This document shows positions 21,827 through 29,200 of a DNA stretch of 64,000 bases, piece after piece. The notes under the pieces were generated by a model that worked only from the letters and a program-made list of their open reading frames with translations, made no database searches and had not been told where the DNA came from. Position numbers and translations under genes: made by a program. This stretch comes from Prorocentrum cordatum (lineage: Eukaryota > Sar > Dinophyceae > Prorocentrales > Prorocentraceae): positions 202,001 to 266,000 of the forward strand of contig CAUYUJ010014542.1 in assembly GCA_963575745.1 (NCBI GenBank), written 5' to 3'. Within the stretch, counting starts at the first letter, position 1. Every line of letters begins with the position of its first letter.

Positions 21827-21861
21827 GCGAGCGCCGCCGGCGCGCCCGCCTGCCCCCGTCA
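21827..21861 (-). promoter_or_regulatory. Putative stop-codon readthrough signal (UGA-CGG plus stem-loop)
   Basis: Protease and Pol share one frame, broken only by TGA at 21861-21859; every codon from 21858 to the Pol ATG at 21657 is sense. The next codon is CGG. After a 9 nt spacer (21858-21850) comes an 8 bp stem, GCGGGCGC (21849-21842) with GCGCTCGC (21834-21827), containing one G-U pair and a 7 nt loop. Established knowledge: UGA followed by CGG or CUA and a structure about 8 nt downstream is a recognised readthrough context in plant RNA viruses, and murine gammaretroviruses place a structure about 8 nt after their Gag stop. Inference: a fraction of ribosomes extends protease into Pol. 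Alternative: a point mutation that simply inactivates this copy. Confidence 0.6.
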
Positions 21862-24800
21862 GCGGCGGTCGTGTGACCACGTTGCCGTCTGACTCGGGGG
21901 CATGCTGTTAGCGGATGGCTCCGCAGGAGTCGCTGGTGCGGCTACGCTCACGATCTCCACGCGGGTTGGCCCCGCAGAGTCCGACGAACCTCCGCCCGTG
22001 TAGCTTGGTGGTGGTGGCGGTGTCGCGGGTGGCCCCGCTTGGTTCTCAGGCGTCCATTTATTCACCGCCTCCTGGACTGCCCAAAATATCTTGGACTTCA
22101 GGGCATCCTTCATATGTGGCCAGGTCCCTTCGGGACACTGTTGGCCCTCCCACCAGCTGTTCAGCGTCCTGTCCACGATCAAACGGGTCGTGTCTTCCAG
22201 GAGCTGCTTGTCGAGATACGGCTCGACAATGTACGTATCAGTCGTGACGGTCATGGACTGTCCCGTCGCGGGTTGCCCCGCTGTGGTCTCGGCGGGTGGC
22301 CCCGCACTTACTCCGGCGGGTGGCCCCGCACCTACACCGGCGGGTGGCCCCGCACTGACGGGGTCCTCTTCGTTCTCCGTCTCGGTGTAGCCATCCCGAC
22401 TGCTGCGGATTGTGAAGGTGTTCGTGACCGTCTGGCTTTTAGCCCCGTCATACAAACCGCAGGGAATGGCTAGATGTCCTGAGGGGGTTTTCTTCGCCCT
22501 CAGGACCTTGGCGCCCCTCCCCAGCTTCAGAGTATAATCTCCGCTGGGGAAGATAACCTTCTGGTAGCCTGGCTTCAGCACGATGATCGTGTCACGTGCT
22601 TCCATGGCACCAAGGCCCCAGATGGCCGGGAGGTTGGCACCCGAGCCTTCTGCGATGTTGGAGGCATACTCCTCGATACGGGGGCTTGCCTCATTGGCGT
22701 ATTGCACCCCGATCTTGAAGTTGCCCATTTTCCGACATATCGCAGCACCCTCACCGACACCGTTAATGTAGAGGGTCTTGCTCAGGGTGCATATGGCAGG
22801 TCTATGATTGTACCTGGCCATAGCCTCCTGGAAGGTTCGCGCCGTATTGGCTCCAATGATGTTCACGTTGGAGCCAATGTCTAGCATGAACGAGATGCAC
22901 GGCAGTCCGTCTTCGTCGGGAAAGAATGTCCCATTCCGCGCTGCCAGAGCCATCGTACCATGGTCATCGGTGTGGTACGTAATCTGTGAACCGAGTGTGC
23001 CTTTCAACAGGCGTTGTTCAAGCACCCATTGGCTCATGGTTAACTCGGTGCACCACATCTGCTCATATTGGCGGCGCTCCTCTACGGTAATTGGTTCCTG
23101 TTCAAGAACCCAATAATTCGCAGAGAGTGTGGACATCCATTCACCTCCTGGCGGCAGCGTGTCCGTGTCGTCACGTGCATAGGTCAGCCCTTTTGTATCG
23201 ATCATGAATGTGGTGTGGAACTGGGCTGCCTCCGCGCTCTCAGCGCTTGCCCGGCTCCTAGCGCTGACCGGGCTTGCCACACGTGAGGTCCTGGATGATC
23301 CAGTCGGCCTGCGCGTACCGCCTCCGCTCCTGCCACTCCGCCTGATGTTGGCCTCCATTGCCCTCAGGAATCCTGGATTCGGAGGTCCATTTGCGGGTGG
23401 CCCCGCTTTGGCGGCGGGAGCCGCTTCGGCGGGTGGCCCCGCTGCTGGGGGCTCCTGTGCTCGAAGCGTAGGCAGGATTGGCATCTGGATGCCTTGCTCT
23501 GGCGCTGGCCAGGGGGATGCCTGTGCAGCTGGGGCACGTGCGGATGGCTCCGCCGAGTGCGCGGCTCGAGCCTCTAGTGCCTCCACTGCTTCCCGTAGCC
23601 GACGCATTTCCCGGGCATCTGCCACGTACCTTTCCTGCTGGCGCGCCTGTTCCGACTCAGCGTCGCGCTGTCCAGCATACGGGAAATGTGCTGTAATTAT
23701 GCCCGGCCCACGACATACAGCGCAGGGGGCCTCGTTTGGCGCACCTGGCCGCTGATTGCGGACGTGCTGCTGTGCAACACGATCCCAGCATATATCGTGG
23801 AAGAAGTGCCCACACGCCAGTCTCCACACTGTGGTGCCCATCTCGTAGGTGTCCATACAGATTGGGCACTGTGTGAAGTTGTAGTCTGAAATGACTGGAG
23901 CAGGCACGTCTGGGCGAGTCCGAGCTTGGCGCTCGAAAGTGGTTTCGCCCTCCCGATATGGCGTCGGTGGCGGCCGTCTATCTGTCCGTTCAGCGGGTGG
24001 CCCCGCGTCTGCGGGTGTCCCCGCTTGGTTTTCACGCTCGATCCTTCTCTGGATCGCGCGTTGTTGGCGCAGCCTGGCGTTGTCCCGAGCCTGCTGCCTA
24101 GATGCCAGTATCGCTTGCTGCGTGTCGTGCACGTCGCGGATGTAGTCTGGCATGCTGCCCATAGCGGCTGGCACCGCGAGACCAGCTGGCTGAACCACGG
24201 TCTCGGGGTCCGTCGGCGTGGGCATGTAGGCGTAGTGCGGCATAGACTGCGCATCGACCGCTCGTGTAAACTGCAAACGAAACATCTCATTGGCAAGATT
24301 CCGAGTGTATTCGTTCGCAGGTGGCCCCGCAATCATAGGAGTGTTATTCATCTGCGCGTAGTACTCCGGGTACATCGGCGCGTCCATGGCCTGTGCCTCT
24401 GCTGGTCCATGATTGTCCCATCCATATATTGGGTGTGATGCTATTCCTGGAATAAACACCTGTCGATATGGATTCGTGGGATCAGCATTTGGAGCATCTT
24501 CAGAAGTCCAGCTCCAGAGAGGCCGAAAGTCGCCATGATTCGTAACATCTATGTTGCGGTTCCGCAACAGGCTGGGCACTCTATCAGCTTGTTGCTGCAG
24601 AAAGGTAGCCTGTGCTCTCAAGTTGGCTGCCCGACGTTCGTAGTCTGAACCTTGCTGTCCGTCAGCGGGTGGCCCCGCATGTGCGAGTGACTCCGCAGGC
24701 GTTCGCTCGGCGGGTGTCCCCGCAGCCACTCCTCCTTCACTACCCCTCGGAGTGCCAAAGGGAGTGGTCGCCTGGAGTGCTGCTGCGAGCGCCGGATTCC

Positions 24801-25392
24801 CGCGAATCGCCTGGAGTCTTTGCCACAAGCTGTTCTCGCTCGTTTCAGACGGCGGAGTCCGAAACGGCGAGCCACCATCTGATCCGCCCATAGGGACAAA
24901 CCTCGCACCTCCAGCTTGCTGCGGAGGGCGTTGTGGTTGTGGTCCTAGGATGCCTGGTGGCCCCGCAGGAGGGCGCAGGTTCCTCTGCTGTGCGTCTTGG
25001 ATACCTGTATGCACCGCCCACGGGTCAGCACGGTATAGCTGATCGGTTAGTCCAGAGACGTCGGCTGATGTCAAATGGCTGTTGAGGGCCTGGACCCATG
25101 ACTGCTGGTCCGGCCTCCAAGGAGATGCTACCGTTGCTACTGGTGTGACCACTTGTTGCCATGAACCGTCCGAGGTGTCTACCGCGGGTGTCCCCGCACC
25201 TGCGGGTGGCCCCGCTTCAGGCATGACCTCGTCCTCCTGGGCATTCATCATGAGGACTGTCTGTGTGTCGTACGGTCGTGGAGCAACATCTTGCTCGGTC
25301 ATGACCAAATTGAATGGACGACCGTCCGTCTTAGTCCAGCCCTTTAGGTACATGGCGTGATCTTCCATTACACCCAGAGTTCTGTCACACAT
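21859..25392 (-). CDS. RING-H2 / aspartic protease polyprotein segment
   Basis: 1177 codons starting at ATG 25392, immediately preceded by TAA in the same frame. The N-terminal ~470 residues are Ala/Pro/Gln-rich with many AGPPA-type peptides from family A hairpins. A RING-H2 finger spans about 23868-23713: CPIC, then ACGHFFHDIC, then CAVC, giving the C3H2C3 ligand pattern typical of ubiquitin E3 ligases. A retropepsin-like motif LDIGSNVNIIGA lies near 22880, where D-I-G-S is the catalytic loop of one protease subunit. Protease before integrase fits copia order. A RING finger upstream of the protease is not a standard copia feature. The reading frame overlaps the Tpt1 frame by 25 nt and ends at the TGA described separately. 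Confidence 0.85.
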   Translation of the reverse strand: MCDRTLGVMEDHAMYLKGWTKTDGRPFNLVMTEQDVAPRPYDTQTVLMMNAQEDEVMPEAGPPAGAGTPAVDTSDGSWQQVVTPVATVASPWRPDQQSWVQALNSHLTSADVSGLTDQLYRADPWAVHTGIQDAQQRNLRPPAGPPGILGPQPQRPPQQAGGARFVPMGGSDGGSPFRTPPSETSENSLWQRLQAIRGNPALAAALQATTPFGTPRGSEGGVAAGTPAERTPAESLAHAGPPADGQQGSDYERRAANLRAQATFLQQQADRVPSLLRNRNIDVTNHGDFRPLWSWTSEDAPNADPTNPYRQVFIPGIASHPIYGWDNHGPAEAQAMDAPMYPEYYAQMNNTPMIAGPPANEYTRNLANEMFRLQFTRAVDAQSMPHYAYMPTPTDPETVVQPAGLAVPAAMGSMPDYIRDVHDTQQAILASRQQARDNARLRQQRAIQRRIERENQAGTPADAGPPAERTDRRPPPTPYREGETTFERQARTRPDVPAPVISDYNFTQCPICMDTYEMGTTVWRLACGHFFHDICWDRVAQQHVRNQRPGAPNEAPCAVCRGPGIITAHFPYAGQRDAESEQARQQERYVADAREMRRLREAVEALEARAAHSAEPSARAPAAQASPWPAPEQGIQMPILPTLRAQEPPAAGPPAEAAPAAKAGPPANGPPNPGFLRAMEANIRRSGRSGGGTRRPTGSSRTSRVASPVSARSRASAESAEAAQFHTTFMIDTKGLTYARDDTDTLPPGGEWMSTLSANYWVLEQEPITVEERRQYEQMWCTELTMSQWVLEQRLLKGTLGSQITYHTDDHGTMALAARNGTFFPDEDGLPCISFMLDIGSNVNIIGANTARTFQEAMARYNHRPAICTLSKTLYINGVGEGAAICRKMGNFKIGVQYANEASPRIEEYASNIAEGSGANLPAIWGLGAMEARDTIIVLKPGYQKVIFPSGDYTLKLGRGAKVLRAKKTPSGHLAIPCGLYDGAKSQTVTNTFTIRSSRDGYTETENEEDPVSAGPPAGVGAGPPAGVSAGPPAETTAGQPATGQSMTVTTDTYIVEPYLDKQLLEDTTRLIVDRTLNSWWEGQQCPEGTWPHMKDALKSKIFWAVQEAVNKWTPENQAGPPATPPPPPSYTGGGSSDSAGPTRVEIVSVAAPATPAEPSANSMPPSQTATWSHDRR

Positions 25393-26265
25393 TTAAGTGG
25401 CAGGTAGTCATCGGTGCGAATCCTGTCCGCGGGTTGGCCCCGCCTCCGCGACTTGTCATAAGCCAGCGGATTGCTCCAGGCTTCGCCGACCCGATATTTC
25501 GCAATGCTCACAATCTGGAGGATATGATCGGGCGGTATACGTCCGTCGTGGCCCCGTGTCATGACTATGTCATTTGCTGATCTCCATAGGGAGAAGCCAC
25601 TGGACAGCATCTTGTTGATGCTGCAGAATATGAGCACCTCCGAGTCAGGACGGATGCCCGATTGAATCCTCGGGTCGCCCGGGAGGTAGGGGCAGCCATG
25701 CACAAATTGGCGCCCCCCCTTCCTCTTAGGGTTGTCCTGTGCGAGGCATGAAAGGCCATTAGCAAGAATGTCCTTGACATACTCCCACTGTGTCCCGTGG
25801 ATGAAATATACTGGGTCGTCTGGTTCTTTCATCCATGTTGTGATCGGCTTGTACAGCGACTCGGGACAGTGGATGCCTGGACTGCTGTGGCCGTTCGTGG
25901 CTCTGATGAAGTACTGTGGCCTGCGTGCCTTGGTCGAAACCTGGGAGGCAGCAGCATGCTGTCATCAACGCACTTCATCTGGAGCCTGCCCTTCTGCATG
26001 CCGTGATGGTCAATCATCTCACAGCAGTTTAGCAGCACCCAATACACGTATGACGTGTGGGGCCTGCCCTTGATCAGCACCTCGTGCATTTCACGATAGC
26101 CTTTCCACTGATCATTTTCAGTCCAGTTTGTCAGCAGATCGTCAACGACAACCCAGCCATCGTATGGATCGAAAGTGCTGATCTTTTCGAAGTGTCGGCT
26201 GAATCCGTCCTTCCAATATGGACTGTGGCGTAGGGCTGTAGAAAACCATATTGACACCTTGGTCA
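25368..26265 (-). CDS. Tpt1/KptA-like RNA 2'-phosphotransferase domain, split by a frame change
   Basis: The domain begins in the Gag frame (ALRHSPYW at 26236-26213, then DGWVVVDDLL) and continues in the -1 frame (YFIRATNGHSSPGI around 25911-25876; VYFIHGTQW with HGT at 25799-25791; SGIRPDSEVLIF). These match, in order, the family's LRH motif, DGWV segment, RA-x-x-GHS motif, HGT motif and S-G-(M/I)-R motif. Tpt1/KptA enzymes use NAD+ to remove an internal 2'-phosphate left at RNA splice junctions. The frame must change between the -1-frame stop at 25964-25962 and about 25900; no canonical slippery heptamer is visible, so this is either an indel in this copy or unconventional recoding. The distal half has its own ATG at 25832, overlapping the Gag stop as ATGA. 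Confidence 0.78.
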
Positions 26266-29200
26266 TCTGCCCTTCACGCGGCAAAGTCGGATCCATGCCG
26301 AACCTCTCCATGACCTTCAGGAGCTCTGCTTTATGCTGCGCAACGCGTAGTGGCGGCCTGTCTCGCAACATATTTCCCACGGTTTGTTGTTCACGTTCCC
26401 AGTCGTTGCGGCACTCGAAGTTACGACGAACAGGACAATTAATGACCTCGTATCGGTCCGTGTCGTCTGGAGTGACTCGTGGGTTTATGGTGCGCTTCGG
26501 GCCTTTGCCTTCAATGCCTTGCCAGTATTCGATGGCTCCCAAAGGGATGTTTCTTAGAACAGACATTATTGGCTGCCCTTGTGCGGGTGGCCCCGCAAAT
26601 GCAGCCGGCGGCGCTTTAACGGGTGGCCCCGCTAATGCAGCTGGCGCCGCTTTAATGGGTGGCCCTGCAGAACCTGCGGCTGACGAGGCAGCTCCAGCGG
26701 ATGACTCCGCGCCAGGGTTCGGGTGACCTTGGTCAGCAACTGCATCATCGGTTAGTTTCTGTCGGTCGCCAAATTCTTTGAGGACTTTGAAGCGTTCTTC
26801 TCTTGAGAGAGTGCCTTCTGCGGGTGTCCCCGCTGTTGCGGCTGGCGCCGCTTTAGCGGGTGGCCCCGCAGAGCCCTTGTCCTCCTTAGCCTTGGCGGCC
26901 GCTTCCGCCCGCACCGACCTCATCCCAGCTTCGGGCTTCGGCTGCGCTTTCATTCGTGCCGAACCTGGTCGTGGTGCAAGGCGCGGCTGATGCAGAGTTG
27001 GAGTCCAGTCACCTCGGAAAGCTGCCTTAGGCTTGTCGCGAACTTCGTCCTTGACATCGCCTTGGGTCGCCGGTGGCATCGGGGTCGATGGTCCAGCAAA
27101 AGCCTTCCTCCTCTCCGTCACGGACAGACCGGGAGGATCTTCCAGCTCAAGGTCGTCCGTCTTGGCGATCCCTCTGGCCTTCGCCCGCCCCTGTGTTCCT
27201 TCGGGGCTCTTGGACGGGTGCCTTTTCGCAGGAGTCGGTGAAGACGAGGAGTCGGCTTTAGGTCTTGGAGGTGGTCTGCTGCCCTTGCCCGGTTGTGGAC
27301 CAGGAGGGTCTCTAGGAGGGCCTTCTGGCTGGCCATGATCATGGATGACCTGCCTCATCTGGTCGATGTCGGCAGTACCTTTTATGGCCAGCTTGTACTT
27401 GCCATTCTCATGGCGGTAGATTACCCTCGTGCAAAACCACTTCTGCGCCGAAGAGCTGCAGTACCAGCAGGCGCTTCCATCAGGGAATGGATTCTCTGAG
27501 CCGTCTTCCGCCGCCCATTCTTCATTCAGTTCGGTGTGGTCAGTGCCGGCGGCGGACTCAGCAGCAGATGCAACAGCTATCCAATCGTCTTCCGCGGATC
27601 CAGCGGCTGGCGCTGCGTCTGCGGGTGACCCCGCTTCTTTGCTGGATTCTGCGGGTGACCCCGCCTCTTTATGGAATCGGCGGTTCCATTCCTTGAGGCG
27701 ATGGTCATTGGGAAGCTGTACCCAATTTTCCCTGACGATGTTGGCCACCTCTTCGGTCATAGGGACACGATCGGCTTCGGTGATGCGCTTTCCTCCTCCA
27801 GGGACCTCCTTATTAGGATCATGGACGTTGCCAGCGTCATCTCCATGAGACCAATTCCACGGGGTCTCACCGTGATGAGGGCTCCTGGAGGGGCGGTCCA
27901 TCGGACACCTGCGCATGTGACCTTTGAAGGGCTCGCACTGACATACTTGTTTCCTGTATGTCTTGCGATCGTTGATGATCTCCTGTTTCTTAGCCCTTTT
28001 GTCCCAAGCCTCTGGCGTCTTGGTCTTGCCACCCTTGGTACGTATTATCGCGCCAGTTTCGTCCCTTTTAGTGCAGTACTCCTTAGAATACCAGTGGCGA
28101 AGCGTGTCCATCGAGTAGCCGGGGTACCATTTGATGTACCAATCCGGCACATGCTGAGCGGATACTCCGACGGAGTGCTCAGTACTGTATGGATAGCCCG
28201 ATTCATCATGTGTAGGGCGTCTGGGAGCTGAACGGCTCCTTCTGCGGGCTGGCCCCGCTGACGCACTACCGCGTGCCATTGGCCTTTGATCGTCATGCTC
28301 TGAGTCTCGGGGAGGCGACGGTCGTCTGTCCCTCTTGGCGTAGCGCATGTCCTCCGAGTCCTCTGAGCTGTCCTGGACCATGAACACGTTTTGATACGGG
28401 CTTCTGAAGTACCCGATGTCGTTTAACTGCTCCATCGTGAGGTCGTTAATGTCCATTTGATCACAACCTTGCATGAATACATCCATAGACCAAGCGGGTG
28501 GCCCCGCTGTTGCGTCTGGCGTCTCTTCGGCGGGTGACCCCGCTAGAGCTTGGAGTGCTGTCAGCATCTGAGATGCTGACATGTCCGAATCCAAGTATGG
28601 ACGTAGACGTGCAGCTCCTGGGTGTGACAGCAGTTCGTTCATGGTTATCTGCTGATGTGCTGGCGCACTCAGGAGTCGGATTGCTTCTGAGACCTGCTCT
28701 TGGAGCATGTCCTTATAATCTTCTTCGGCTTCTTCGGAGTCGGAATGCGCGGGATGGCCCCGCATTTCGTCATCGGCGTCTCCCGCCTCCGAACCAGCCC
28801 ACGAGGGATTTGGCAGCAACGGCATGCCAATCACTTGCGGGGCCAGCACGGCGGTGAGTTCTTCCTCTGTTGCCGGGACGGTCTCGGCTTCGGAGACCTC
28901 GTCGCCGGCGGGTGGCCCCGCTGGAAGACCGAACCAAGCATTGTACGCGACCTCGTCGACCTCGTCCCAGCCGTGGAACTCGTCGAAGAGGGTCACTGCG
29001 TAGTCTTCCAGGGCTACAGTTGCTTCAGCGTAGCGGGCCATCACGTAATACGTGGAGGAGCCCGCGGCGGGAGCCGCTTCTGGATTGACGTAAAACTCGT
29101 AGTCAATGTAATCTATGTCATCCATAAAAGAATTTTGAGCCAAATGTACGGATCCCTTTCCTTTCCCCTTCGGGCATTGATCGCGCAAATGCTCTGTGCT

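Noticed and set aside
25368-25392. Programmed -1 frameshift between the Tpt1 and RING/protease frames
   Set aside because: The new frame has a TAA just before its ATG and no slippery heptamer lies in the 25 nt overlap; coupled reinitiation or an indel is more likely.
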